From contig CAJXNO010000013.1 in NCBI GenBank assembly GCA_913057205.1, positions 1-64,000 on the forward strand: a stretch of DNA of 64,000 bases. Reading direction: 5' to 3'. Positions 18,273 through 25,708 of this stretch are shown piece after piece (position 1 is the first letter of the stretch; each line of letters begins with the position of its first letter). The DNA comes from an uncultured Flavobacteriales bacterium. GTDB lineage: Bacteria; Bacteroidota; Bacteroidia; Flavobacteriales_G; Salibacteraceae. The position numbers and the translations under genes are program-made. Below the pieces are notes generated by a model. It had not been told where the DNA came from. It saw only the letters and a program-made list of their open reading frames with translations, and made no database searches.

Positions 18273-18761
18273 ATGTTTGGATACAGCATTGAAGTTGTTT
18301 TAACCGCGTTGGTCATTGCTTTCTTGGTCGTGATCCGCCTGCTCACCAAGAGCGCGATCAGCCGGGCTCTGCGCAAGTTCAACTTCTCTTACCAGCGGAG
18401 ACGGGTAACCTTGAAGTTGATCAACTTCATCGGAGGCTTGTTGGCGATCTTCCTCATCCTGAGTATATGGGGGGTGGATAAGAAGGATCTTTTCCTGTTC
18501 ATTTCCTCTATCGTTACGGTATTGGGTATTGCCTTTTTTGCGCAATGGTCGCTCCTTTCAAACATCAGTGCCGGATTGATCTTATTCTTCAACCATCCAT
18601 TGAAGCTTGGGGATACGGTGAAGGTGCTGGATAAAGACTATCCCATAGAAGGGGAGATCAAGGACATTGGCTACTACTTCGTGCACATCGAAACCCTGGA
18701 AGGAGAAAAGCTTACGATCCCCAATTCCATTTTGCTGCAGAAGGTTGTGCAGGTGAAGTAA
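18273..18761 (+). CDS. Small mechanosensitive channel (MscS) domain protein
   Basis: Inner-membrane protein of 162 residues with two or three hydrophobic helices (~5-25, 50-70, 75-95) and the start of the MscS beta domain (FFNHPLKLGDTVKV, YFVHIETLEGEKLTIPNS). It is much shorter than MscS of E. coli (286) and lacks the C-terminal alpha/beta portal domain. Small MscS-like proteins of this size are known in Bacteroidota. TAATTTTG at 18247-18254 fits a -7 element and favours ATG 18273; an in-frame ATG at 18234 would add 13 residues. The role in osmotic protection is inferred. Confidence 0.8.
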   Translation: MFGYSIEVVLTALVIAFLVVIRLLTKSAISRALRKFNFSYQRRRVTLKLINFIGGLLAIFLILSIWGVDKKDLFLFISSIVTVLGIAFFAQWSLLSNISAGLILFFNHPLKLGDTVKVLDKDYPIEGEIKDIGYYFVHIETLEGEKLTIPNSILLQKVVQVK

Positions 18762-18799
18762 GGCTTGATCCCACACAGCGAGAGGCTAAAGAAACATGT

Positions 18800-19468
18800 C
18801 TACAATGCTGCCAGCTTATTGATATCTGGCGGAAGTACAATGGACTTATCATGACCCTTTAGATGGCTGTTGATCATCGCTTGACCGATCTTCACCGTAT
18901 CTGTGATGGCATTCGGATTGATCCATGCAATGAGGTGCAGCAGCCAAGTGAAGTAATCGATAAAGAATTGATACAGCTTAGTTGAGGAGGTAACGCCCCT
19001 CTTTGGAATGATGCCTCCGGGTCTGAACATGTAGGCTTGTTTGAAACCGAGAGCCAACAGATCGTTCTCGGTCTTGCCTTTAACGCGTGCCCACATCTGT
19101 CTGCCTTCCTCCGTGCTGTCTGTTCCCACACCTGAAACATAGTTGAAGGTCATGTTAGGGTTGTTGGCGTGAAGGATTTGTGCAAGCGCTAAGGTCATGT
19201 CATAGGTCAGGCGCTTGTATTCCTCTTCTGATTTTCCTGCAGCGCTTAGGCCCATGGTGGCAAAGCAAGCGTCATATCCTTTCAGCTGTTCGGATAAGGT
19301 GGTGAAGTTGCTGAAGTCTTTATGGATGAGCTCATTGAGCTTCGGATGCGCTTCGCCCGTTGATCGTCTAACGATGACCAATACTTCTGTCACGGCAGGA
19401 TGGTCGAGGCATTCCAATAGCACACCTCGACCGATCATACCGGTAGCACCTGTGATGATGACCTTCAT
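18800..19468 (-). CDS. NAD(P)-binding Rossmann protein (atypical SDR / NAD-dependent epimerase type)
   Basis: A 222-residue atypical SDR beginning VIITGATGMIGRGVLLECL (TGxxGxxG). Its AAGKSEEEYKRLTYDMT, YVSGVGTD and FRPGGIIP segments are typical of small NAD(P)H-binding proteins of the HTATIP2/CC3 type. It lies one base after the SDR gene at 19470-20531 and is surely in the same transcript. Function is unknown; coexpression with a dihydroflavonol-reductase-like SDR under a TetR regulator suggests detoxification of a carbonyl or aromatic compound. Confidence 0.82.
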   Translation of the reverse strand: MKVIITGATGMIGRGVLLECLDHPAVTEVLVIVRRSTGEAHPKLNELIHKDFSNFTTLSEQLKGYDACFATMGLSAAGKSEEEYKRLTYDMTLALAQILHANNPNMTFNYVSGVGTDSTEEGRQMWARVKGKTENDLLALGFKQAYMFRPGGIIPKRGVTSSTKLYQFFIDYFTWLLHLIAWINPNAITDTVKIGQAMINSHLKGHDKSIVLPPDINKLAAL

Positions 19469-19469
19469 C

Positions 19470-20531
19470 TTATTTGGTTGGAATGAGTTGGTTGTCGATC
19501 AGCATTTGGAACGATTCCTCCATTGTTTCCTTCATTGGACGGTACTGAATACCAAGGTCGCGGATGCTTTTGCTGTTGTCTGCTTTCCACTCCACATTCA
19601 CGTTGCTTTTGATGACCTTTCGGGAGAATAGCTTGTTTACGAATGGACCGATCAGCATCAATAACCACTTGGGTGGGTCGGTTTTTGGTAGGGGGTATTG
19701 CTTGCCATACTTGTCTTGCAGGGTCAAGGCCATGTCGAGCAGGTTCGTGTTGTGTCCGGCCAAGATGTAGCGTCCGTTCGCTTTTGGGTCGAAGCCTGCT
19801 TTGAAGTGCGCGTCTGCCACCTCCCGCACATCCACCACGCCAATCCCGAACTTTGGAGCGCCCGCTTTCAAGGTTCCGTCGCCCATCTGTTTCAAGATGT
19901 TCATGCTTTCAGACGTAGCCGACTTTGGGTTCAGTGCCGGACCAAATACCCCGCAAGGATTGATCGTCACCAATTCCCAACGATTCTGTGCACCGGCGAT
20001 CTTCCACGCTTCCATTTCGGCCAGGGTCTTGGAGTAGGAATATGGCTGATAGTCGAGGGAAGCTGTCGTATTCCAGATGTCTTCGGTGAGGATGCCGTTT
20101 GGAGCCAACTTGCAATCTATCGCATCGGTGTAGATGGCCGCACAACTGCTCGTAACCACAACGCGTTTTACCGAAGCGGTCTTGTTGGCTTGTTCCAGTA
20201 CGTTTCGTGTGCCGTTCAACGCGGGATCGATCAGTTCCTTTTGCGGGTCCTTCACGTCCAACGTAAACGGAGATGCGGTATGGTAGACCAACTCACAACC
20301 TTCCATTGCTTGTGCATAAGAACCTTCCTTCAAGAGGTCGCTCTCAAAGTATTTGATGGAGCCCGAACTCTTCTCTGCAATCGCGTCGAGGTGTGCATAC
20401 TTGTCTTTTTTGGATGGATTCCGAACCGCAGCATGTACGGTGACGCCGTCTTCCAGTAGTTGTTTTACGAGCCAACTGGCCACATATCCATTCGCGCCAG
20501 TTACAAGTACAGGTGTGTTTTTATCGATCAT
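19470..20531 (-). CDS. NAD-dependent epimerase/dehydratase, dihydroflavonol-4-reductase-like
   Basis: Extended SDR of 353 residues. Visible are the cofactor motif VLVTGANGYVASWLVKQLL, the VYHTASPF segment, VVTSSCAAIY and the catalytic YSYSKTLAE (YxxxK). Sequence style matches the DFR/cinnamoyl-CoA/aldehyde reductase branch, which reduces ketones or aldehydes with NADPH. A palindromic site lies directly before its ATG (20537-20554) and resembles one before the TetR gene, so repression by that TetR protein is likely. It is followed after one base by the Rossmann gene at 18800-19468. Confidence 0.88.
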   Translation of the reverse strand: MIDKNTPVLVTGANGYVASWLVKQLLEDGVTVHAAVRNPSKKDKYAHLDAIAEKSSGSIKYFESDLLKEGSYAQAMEGCELVYHTASPFTLDVKDPQKELIDPALNGTRNVLEQANKTASVKRVVVTSSCAAIYTDAIDCKLAPNGILTEDIWNTTASLDYQPYSYSKTLAEMEAWKIAGAQNRWELVTINPCGVFGPALNPKSATSESMNILKQMGDGTLKAGAPKFGIGVVDVREVADAHFKAGFDPKANGRYILAGHNTNLLDMALTLQDKYGKQYPLPKTDPPKWLLMLIGPFVNKLFSRKVIKSNVNVEWKADNSKSIRDLGIQYRPMKETMEESFQMLIDNQLIPTK

Positions 20532-20536
20532 AATAA

Positions 20537-20554
20537 TGAGTAATTAATCACTTA
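20537..20554. promoter_or_regulatory. Candidate TetR operator before the SDR gene
   Basis: TGAGTAATTAATCACTTA is an imperfect inverted repeat (half-sites TGAGTAAT and ATCACTTA, the second reading TAAGTGAT on the other strand). It ends 6 nt before the SDR start. The same half-sites, without the central four bases, occur at 21099-21112 before the TetR gene. Confidence 0.5.
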
Positions 20555-20571
20555 TTAGTTTGGTGAAATTT

Positions 20572-21093
20572 TTAAACGTTGTATTTCTTCTTGATGCACT
20601 TCAGCACATCTGCTTTATTTTTTGGTTCGTGCAGTAGAAAGGCGGTGGAGGCGCCATCCAAGAACATGAATACCAGCTCTGCTTCTGCCTCTGGATCCTC
20701 ATAACCGAGTTGCTGAAAAGCATCTTTCAATATCAGGCGTAGTGCATCGTTTGCGCTGCTATCATACATGTTCATCTGCCATTTGAGCGCATAGGTCAAT
20801 CGCCACATATCGTAATGGGAGCGGTCTACTTGATAGGGTAACTCCAACATTTTTCGGATCACCTTCTTCGGCTCTCCTGCAAGCATTACTTCAGTGATCA
20901 ATTGCTTGCTCGATTCCATCGCCATGTTCATGATGGCCTTTAGTAAACCTTCCTTGTTTTCGAAGTGACGAAAGATCAGTCCCTCTGATACACCGGCCTC
21001 CTTCGCTACCTTACTGGTGGAGGTGGAGGCGTATCCGTTCTGTGCGAACAGATTCAAGGCGGCTTTAAGGATCTTTTCTTGTTTTTCGGTCAT
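20572..21093 (-). CDS. TetR/AcrR family transcriptional regulator
   Basis: A 173-residue repressor. The N-terminal helix-turn-helix is clear: KILKAALNLFAQNGYASTST, then VAKEAGVSEGLIFRHFENKEGLL. The C-terminal ~115 residues form the all-helical ligand domain, whose inducer cannot be predicted. It is the first gene of a minus-strand set with the SDR genes at 19470 and 18800, 40 nt apart. Matching inverted repeats at 20537-20554 and 21099-21112 suggest it represses both itself and the SDR pair. Confidence 0.9.
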   Translation of the reverse strand: MTEKQEKILKAALNLFAQNGYASTSTSKVAKEAGVSEGLIFRHFENKEGLLKAIMNMAMESSKQLITEVMLAGEPKKVIRKMLELPYQVDRSHYDMWRLTYALKWQMNMYDSSANDALRLILKDAFQQLGYEDPEAEAELVFMFLDGASTAFLLHEPKNKADVLKCIKKKYNV

Positions 21094-21098
21094 TGTAG

Positions 21099-21112
21099 TG
21101 AGTAATCACTTA
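21099..21112. promoter_or_regulatory. Candidate TetR operator before the TetR gene
   Basis: TGAGTAATCACTTA lies 6 nt upstream of the TetR start codon. Within it AGTGA (from 21098) and TCACT form a perfect inverted repeat around GTAA. Half-sites match those of the site at 20537-20554, pointing to autoregulation. Confidence 0.5.
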
Positions 21113-21211
21113 CAAATGTTAAGGGTATATTGAGATCCACAAGCTTTTCTGCCCAAAACTTGCTTTTTTTGTGGAAGGATCGTCTATGAGAGCGATCATA
21201 ACTTCACTCCT

Positions 21212-21760
21212 ATGAAAAAGACCTTGACCGTATTTCTTGCTATTCACGCCTTCCTATTTTCTGCCAGTATATTTCAGAGTTGTTGCCGACAGGAGTACCG
21301 TATCCATGAAGAAGGCGGTTACTTGAGGGCGATGTACTATTACGATGATGAAATGAGCGCTCCTGTTGAAGTAGAGGTTATTCAAGCTCCTTTTAAGCTG
21401 ATCGCAGAATTCGGCACGGAAGTGGTACAAGTTCCTTCCGTTCAATGGCTGAGCAGTGCGTATGCCCTGAAATGCGATTACCCGATTGTGAACCTGATCG
21501 AAGAAGAGAGCATCGTGCTTACCCTTTCAGAATCCTTTGTTTGGAATGGTGATACGCTCGCTGCGAACACAGACCTGCTTCAACTTGAAGATGCAGGCAT
21601 TGAGCTTCCCGCAGCCTATCCGGGTACGGTTGAGTTTGACTTCACCAAACAGTTCTTCGATCAAGTTACTTGGATATCCGAAGCGTATACCTTTCAATTC
21701 AGTGCATTGACCAATGACGGTGTTCAACTCGATGCGAGCCTGACACTGCCGGTGGAGTAG
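21212..21760 (+). CDS. Exported protein of unknown function
   Basis: A 182-residue protein with an N-terminal signal (MKKTLTVFLAIHAFLFSASIF) and two adjacent Cys (SCC, residues ~23-25) that could act as a weak lipoprotein site, though the -3 residue is not the usual Leu. The remainder is acidic and beta-rich (VILTLSESFVWNGDTL, VEFDFTKQFFDQVTW). No domain was recognised. Many small Bacteroidota lipoproteins have this layout. It stands alone between the TetR regulator and another exported protein on the same strand, with ~85 nt to the next gene. Confidence 0.6.
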   Translation: MKKTLTVFLAIHAFLFSASIFQSCCRQEYRIHEEGGYLRAMYYYDDEMSAPVEVEVIQAPFKLIAEFGTEVVQVPSVQWLSSAYALKCDYPIVNLIEEESIVLTLSESFVWNGDTLAANTDLLQLEDAGIELPAAYPGTVEFDFTKQFFDQVTWISEAYTFQFSALTNDGVQLDASLTLPVE

Positions 21761-21844
21761 GAATGTCAATACCAACAATGACTTGGTTGTATCCTGCTGG
21801 CGAGCCATCGGTCAATTGCCTCCAGTAGCCCTTACCTTTGGTCA

Positions 21845-22738
21845 ATGATGCGTTCGATTTTGCTTTCGTTGATGGTGCTCTTCCTTTGCCACAGCCTTCA
21901 AGCTCAGAAGAAAGGATTTGGGAAGAAGAAGCCTGTTTCCTTCCAAAAGCACTACAATGAGCTGCTTCCAAAAGCACCTCAGTACAAATTGAATGGCTGG
22001 CACTTTGCCCCTGGGGCCACCTACATGCTCACCCCCTTTGTTTACCAAGACCGCGTCTTTGATGAAACGGATGTTTACCGTTTCGATGCTCGCGTTAGGG
22101 GGATCGGAAAGCCGGGCCTCTACGCTGAAGTTGGCCGCTATCGCATGCTTCCTTACATGCCGTTCTTCGAATACCTCGATTATTCGATTTCCTACAAGTC
22201 ACTGCGTGGCAGTGAACGTGCCAATGGGCAGTATGTGAGCGTCCCGGCAGAAGTCCCTTTACTTCCAATGGAAGACACAAAAGGTGATTTCGGATTTCAC
22301 TATGCGGAGTTGAACTTTAACCTTAACCACATATGGCGGATCAGCAAGTACAACTTCATTCAGCACAGCATTGGTGTCAATGGTGGATATGCGTTCCTAC
22401 CGAATCAGACCGGCTTTACGGTATCAGCTGTTGCCCAGGATAACCCAGGGCGTTGGAATGCTCAGCTTCATTATAAACTGGGCTTCGGCATAAAAATGCG
22501 GGGCAATTGGTTGCTGATCCCGGCCATCGAAACACCGATCTTGGGTGCTTGGCCGTTTGAGAATGGACGCTCCTCCATGGGCTTCTTTGCGAGTCGCTAC
22601 CGCCCGCTTATTTTTAGTCTGCGCTTTTTCTTCATGCGTCCCGCCAATACGATGGATTGCACGCCAGTGAAGACAAAGGATGGTTTGATGATGCCTACCG
22701 ATATGAATAAGCAGCAACAGATGGATCAGACCAAGTAA
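21845..22738 (+). CDS. Exported, probably outer-membrane protein of unknown function
   Basis: A 297-residue protein with signal peptide (MMRSILLSLMVLFLCHSLQAQ), then a basic stretch (KKGFGKKKP) and about 230 residues of amphipathic strands rich in Tyr, Phe and Gly (YAEVGRYRMLPYMPFFEYLDY, FSLRFFFMR). This suggests a 10-12-strand barrel or periplasmic beta protein. A final polar tail contains Gln/Met-rich residues. No family was recognised. It converges with the CDGSH gene on the other strand. Confidence 0.65.
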   Translation: MMRSILLSLMVLFLCHSLQAQKKGFGKKKPVSFQKHYNELLPKAPQYKLNGWHFAPGATYMLTPFVYQDRVFDETDVYRFDARVRGIGKPGLYAEVGRYRMLPYMPFFEYLDYSISYKSLRGSERANGQYVSVPAEVPLLPMEDTKGDFGFHYAELNFNLNHIWRISKYNFIQHSIGVNGGYAFLPNQTGFTVSAVAQDNPGRWNAQLHYKLGFGIKMRGNWLLIPAIETPILGAWPFENGRSSMGFFASRYRPLIFSLRFFFMRPANTMDCTPVKTKDGLMMPTDMNKQQQMDQTK

Positions 22739-22747
22739 ACCCCTAGC

Positions 22748-23002
22748 TTACCCTGACCAAGCTTCACGTTTGTGGCTGCCATCGCAGTACGGCTTGTTGG
22801 CAGAATGTCCGCATCTGTAAAGCGCGGTCATCTTTTCTCGGTGCTCCACCCGTCTATTGGAGAGTTTCACATCGATGTTGCCATGCACCAAGACGGTGCC
22901 ATTCGGAGTAACTTCAATCTGCACTCCGGCCTCTTCGGGCTGCGTAGGCTTACCATCTGTGTTGCGGTACCAAGTGAGGGCACCGGATGGACATTGATCC
23001 AC
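22748..23002 (-). CDS. CDGSH iron-sulfur domain protein (surviving 3' part of a YjdI-CDGSH fusion)
   Basis: The open part encodes 84 residues: the end of a divergent 4Fe-4S domain (DQCPSGALTW, Fer4_19/YjdI type) followed by a CDGSH [2Fe-2S] domain with ligands in YRCGHSANKPYCDGSH. Listed from its first usable start, but the natural gene almost certainly begins at GTG 23176 and is broken by a TAA (next entry). If translated alone it lacks most cluster ligands of the first domain. It is the last gene of the run from nitroreductase to here. Proteins of this type are small cytoplasmic redox proteins. Confidence 0.75.
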   Translation of the reverse strand: MDQCPSGALTWYRNTDGKPTQPEEAGVQIEVTPNGTVLVHGNIDVKLSNRRVEHREKMTALYRCGHSANKPYCDGSHKREAWSG

Positions 23003-23176
23003 TTGTTTCGTGATGCTTTCCGTATCCGCACCGTCTAGGTTGATCCAAGGCTTGCTTTTCGGTTGGAATACCGTTCCCAGCCCTCGCCAGCATTATTCTG
23101 AGTGAATGCAGGTATTTGGTTTCCACACAACGGTTACCTCGCCGTTGCTGTATTCTTTACTGATGGTTGAACTCAC
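23003..23176 (-). pseudogene. N-terminal YjdI-like half cut by an in-frame TAA
   Basis: In the same frame as the CDGSH ORF, GTG 23176 opens a reading frame with YSNGEVTVVWKPNTCIHSE, then TAA (23095-23093), then CWRGLGTVFQPKSKPWINLDG running into DQCPSGAL. These are the family features: CIH plus Cys, KPWI and CPSGAL. The stop replaces one residue between conserved Ser-Glu and Cys. The GTG overlaps the sulfotransferase TGA (GTGA), the normal coupling geometry, which supports this as the true gene start. Whole gene: 22748-23176. Confidence 0.75.
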
Positions 23177-23847
23177 AGTGATCGTAGTCTTTCTTCTGGT
23201 GTTGGAAGATAGCCTTTCTGGTTCATCCGCCAAATCTTCACCGGGTTGAGCAGTTGCTTCTTGAGGTACTTCAGCCTTCGTTTTCCTCCGGCGTGTTTGT
23301 CTTTATTGAAAGCGCTTTGGTTAGCGTGGGGAAAGGGGGCGTCTGGTGGGGAGATGTTCAGAAACGCACAGATCTCTTCCCAGCGAGTCGTTTGGGTGAT
23401 ATCGATTACGAGGAGGTCGTCGGGACGATCCTTGAAGTATGCTTTGGCCGCTGCTTGGTGCTGCAGGTAAACAGCCAAGGTGTGTACTTTATCTTCTTTG
23501 GGCAGGCTTTTACCCTGACCAAACAGCCATGCGTGCATCGGACTTGGCAGATCACCGATGTGAAAGCAAACGCTTTGATACCATGCCTCTGGATCTCTGG
23601 TAGAAAGGATGAATTTACTGCCTGGAAAGGCTTGATCCAGGTGTTTGTAGATGAGTGGAATCGGATTGTCTTCTAACGCATCCCACTCGGAGGCCTTTTG
23701 TGCGATGGTTTCCCAGTCTTCACGAACGATATCGTCCAACCACCGCCAAGAATTGTGGCTGACGCGATACCCTAACATGGTAAGGGCACGATTCAAAGTG
23801 GTCGTGCCCGTTTTCATGAATCCTATGCAAAAGACCTTCTGCTTCAC
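23173..23847 (-). CDS. Sulfotransferase family protein
   Basis: A 224-residue PAPS-dependent sulfotransferase. The 5'-phosphosulfate loop FMKTGTTTLNRAL (residues ~9-21) and the 3'-phosphate motif FILSTRDPEAWYQS are both present, with a basic C-terminus. The length and the NSWRWLDD-type segment resemble bacterial relatives of the sulfotransfer_3/Sulfotransfer_4 families. The acceptor is unknown; it could be a lipid, glycan or small phenol. It lies 19 nt after the pirin gene and overlaps the YjdI-CDGSH start by 4 nt, an odd position within a redox-type operon. Confidence 0.85.
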   Translation of the reverse strand: MKQKVFCIGFMKTGTTTLNRALTMLGYRVSHNSWRWLDDIVREDWETIAQKASEWDALEDNPIPLIYKHLDQAFPGSKFILSTRDPEAWYQSVCFHIGDLPSPMHAWLFGQGKSLPKEDKVHTLAVYLQHQAAAKAYFKDRPDDLLVIDITQTTRWEEICAFLNISPPDAPFPHANQSAFNKDKHAGGKRRLKYLKKQLLNPVKIWRMNQKGYLPTPEERLRSL

Positions 23848-23866
23848 AGCTGCGAAGTTAGGCGCA

Positions 23867-24754
23867 TCAGCCCAACTGCATCGGTACTTCCATCAAGAGG
23901 ATTTCGCTGTTCTCCGTTGCTTCTACTTCTAAGCTATCCACCGCCCAGACACCCAAACCATCTCTATGCTTGAGGTCCTGACCGTTGATGCGTGCTTCAC
24001 CTTTGATCATAAACGCATAGACGCCATTGCCTGCCTTCTTGAGTTGGTAGTCTTGCTTTTGACCTTTGTCAAACTTCCCGAGATGGAACCATGCGTCTTG
24101 GTGAATCCATACGCCTTCATCATCCGGGTTAGGCGAAAGCACTTGCTGCCATTTGTTGAGTCGGTCTTCTTCCTTGAAGCTGAGTTGGTCATAGCGAGGT
24201 TGTACTCCTTTCTCTCGCGGAAACAACCAGATCTGCAAGAATTTTACGGCCTTATCCTTGTTCTTGTTGTACTCGCTGTGTTGTACGCCCGTTCCTGCAG
24301 ACATCACTTGCACATCCCCTTGTTTGATTACACCCACATTGCCCATGCTGTCTTTGTGCTCAAGGTCGCCCTCCAAAGGAATGGAGATGATCTCCATGTT
24401 CTGGTGGGGATGCGTACCGAAACCCATGCCTGGTGCAACATGATCGTCATTCAGAACCCTGAGTACACCGAAGTGCATTCGCTCTGGGTTGTGATAGTTA
24501 GCGAAACTGAAGGTGTGGTTGCTGTCTAACCAACCGTGGTTGGCGTGTCCGCGTGTCTCAGCGCGGTGTAATACCATGTTTTCCATGATTTTGGAAGGTT
24601 TATTGGGTAAATGATTGAAACCAACTTGCTCAGCCAACAGGTTGGATGGTCTTACATTCTCATGGACTTGCGCCTGGGATGCACCGATTTGAGGTAGCAC
24701 CAATCCACCCGCAATTCCAAGGGCTGATTTCTTTAAAAAGTCTTTCCGTTTCAT
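23867..24754 (-). CDS. Pirin family protein with export-type N-terminal extension
   Basis: Bicupin of 295 residues. The core starts near residue 59 with MVLHRAETRGHANHGWLDS and holds the metal ligands in GTHPHQNMEIISI (His-x-His and Glu). Bacterial pirins of this branch are Fe-dependent quercetinase-like or regulatory proteins and are normally cytoplasmic. Here a 58-residue extension begins KRKDFLKKSALGIAGGLVLP, which looks like a Tat-like leader with KRK in place of RR, as in many Bacteroidota proteins labelled with a DFLK motif. Export is therefore likely but not proven. The start overlaps the GNAT stop by 4 nt (ATGA). Confidence 0.85.
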   Translation of the reverse strand: MKRKDFLKKSALGIAGGLVLPQIGASQAQVHENVRPSNLLAEQVGFNHLPNKPSKIMENMVLHRAETRGHANHGWLDSNHTFSFANYHNPERMHFGVLRVLNDDHVAPGMGFGTHPHQNMEIISIPLEGDLEHKDSMGNVGVIKQGDVQVMSAGTGVQHSEYNKNKDKAVKFLQIWLFPREKGVQPRYDQLSFKEEDRLNKWQQVLSPNPDDEGVWIHQDAWFHLGKFDKGQKQDYQLKKAGNGVYAFMIKGEARINGQDLKHRDGLGVWAVDSLEVEATENSEILLMEVPMQLG

Positions 24755-25041
24755 TTTCTCAAGATATCGCGCCAGTCACTATTCTTTTCAATTACGCCCT
24801 TTGCGAATGGACAAAGGGGCATCACTTTTTGATCATTACCTCGCGCCCGAAGCACCAGTTGCTCTACGATCGCTTTGCCGTGTCCCTCACCTTTGCTGTT
24901 CGGGTCAACGGCGGTGTGGTCTACAATGATGTTGTTGCTATCTAATCTGCTGTAGGTCATACGAGCAACAATCTTGTCTTCGTTGATTAAGCTGAAGGTG
25001 CCCTTGGCGCCTGCTTCTTCGTGTTCAAAGGTGTAGTTCAT
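24751..25041 (-). CDS. Small GNAT-fold N-acetyltransferase (YjdJ type)
   Basis: A 96-residue minimal acetyltransferase of the N-acetyltransf_CG group. Typical segments are MTYSRLDSNNIIVDHTAVDP, the acetyl-CoA loop KGEGHGKAIVEQLV and CPFAKGVIEK with a conserved Cys. In E. coli the homologue yjdJ sits next to yjdI (Fer4_19), and here a YjdI-like gene occurs three genes downstream in the same run. Its start is 1 nt after the nitroreductase stop and its stop overlaps the pirin start. The substrate is unknown. Confidence 0.85.
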   Translation of the reverse strand: MNYTFEHEEAGAKGTFSLINEDKIVARMTYSRLDSNNIIVDHTAVDPNSKGEGHGKAIVEQLVLRARGNDQKVMPLCPFAKGVIEKNSDWRDILRK

Positions 25042-25042
25042 C

Positions 25043-25627
25043 TCAGTCGTTCAATTGTTGGGAGAATTCAGTCAATGCTTTACGAGAACGAGGCGTCTTT
25101 TCGCGCTCAGCATATGGCTCTTCTAACGCATCTGGATCTCCAGGATAGCCCAATGCGATGAAACACGCAATCTCCCATTTGCTGTCATCGATAGCGAAGG
25201 CTTTGAGCGCTTCGTCCATATGAAAACCTCCCATCATGTGACCCAGAATACCAACGTCAACAGCCTGAAGGAGCAAGGTGGTATTGGCTGCTCCAACATC
25301 ATGCATGTAATGCCTGTTCTCCTTGCCATTTCGATCGAAGTGGCGTTTTGCGAGCGCTATCATCAGAACGGCAGCGTCTTTCGCCCATGGTTTGTTACCA
25401 TCCATCAACACCTCCGTCATTCGCTCAAAGGCTTGGCTTCCTCTGAAAGCATATAGGTAGTGCCATGGCTGCTCATTCATGCTGCTAGCCGACCAGCTCG
25501 CTGCCTCCAAGAGTTGCTCCATGGTTTCCGGCGCAATGGCTTGATCGGTAAAGGATCGCGGACTCCATCGTTTGGCGATAAACGGTGCGATTGAATGGGT
25601 AGTATCGGGTTGGCGGATCGTATTCAT
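25043..25627 (-). CDS. Nitroreductase family protein
   Basis: FMN-dependent oxidoreductase of 194 residues. RWSPRSFTDQAI (FMN phosphate contact), AASWSASSMNEQPWHYLYA and the C-terminal ALGYPGDPDALEEPYAERE are the family signature. Such enzymes reduce nitroaromatics, quinones or other electrophiles with NAD(P)H. First gene of a tight minus-strand run (nitroreductase, GNAT, pirin, sulfotransferase, YjdI-CDGSH). A good promoter lies immediately upstream at 25632-25662. Confidence 0.9.
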   Translation of the reverse strand: MNTIRQPDTTHSIAPFIAKRWSPRSFTDQAIAPETMEQLLEAASWSASSMNEQPWHYLYAFRGSQAFERMTEVLMDGNKPWAKDAAVLMIALAKRHFDRNGKENRHYMHDVGAANTTLLLQAVDVGILGHMMGGFHMDEALKAFAIDDSKWEIACFIALGYPGDPDALEEPYAEREKTPRSRKALTEFSQQLND

Positions 25628-25631
25628 GATG

Positions 25632-25662
25632 CAAATATATACAACAACAATAAATGTATCAA
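25632..25662 (-). promoter_or_regulatory. Bacteroidota-type promoter for the nitroreductase operon
   Basis: On the minus strand TTG (25662-25660) is followed after 20 bases by TATATTTG (25639-25632), an exact -33/-7 pair. The spacer holds ATACA-N11-TGTAT, a short inverted repeat that might be a regulator site. The -7 element lies only 4 nt before the ATG, so the leader would be nearly absent or the start codon slightly later. Confidence 0.6.
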
Positions 25663-25708
25663 CATTAAAAAGAAGATCCTTTTCGAATTCGGGCTATGGT
25701 AGCCCTGA

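Noticed and set aside
2117-23095. Reassignment of TAA/TAG to glutamine
   Set aside because: Many intact genes in the window end at TAA or TAG with sensible C-termini (for example rsmA TAA, kmo TAG, DUF2461 TAG), and only three internal stops were seen. Errors or mutations are simpler.
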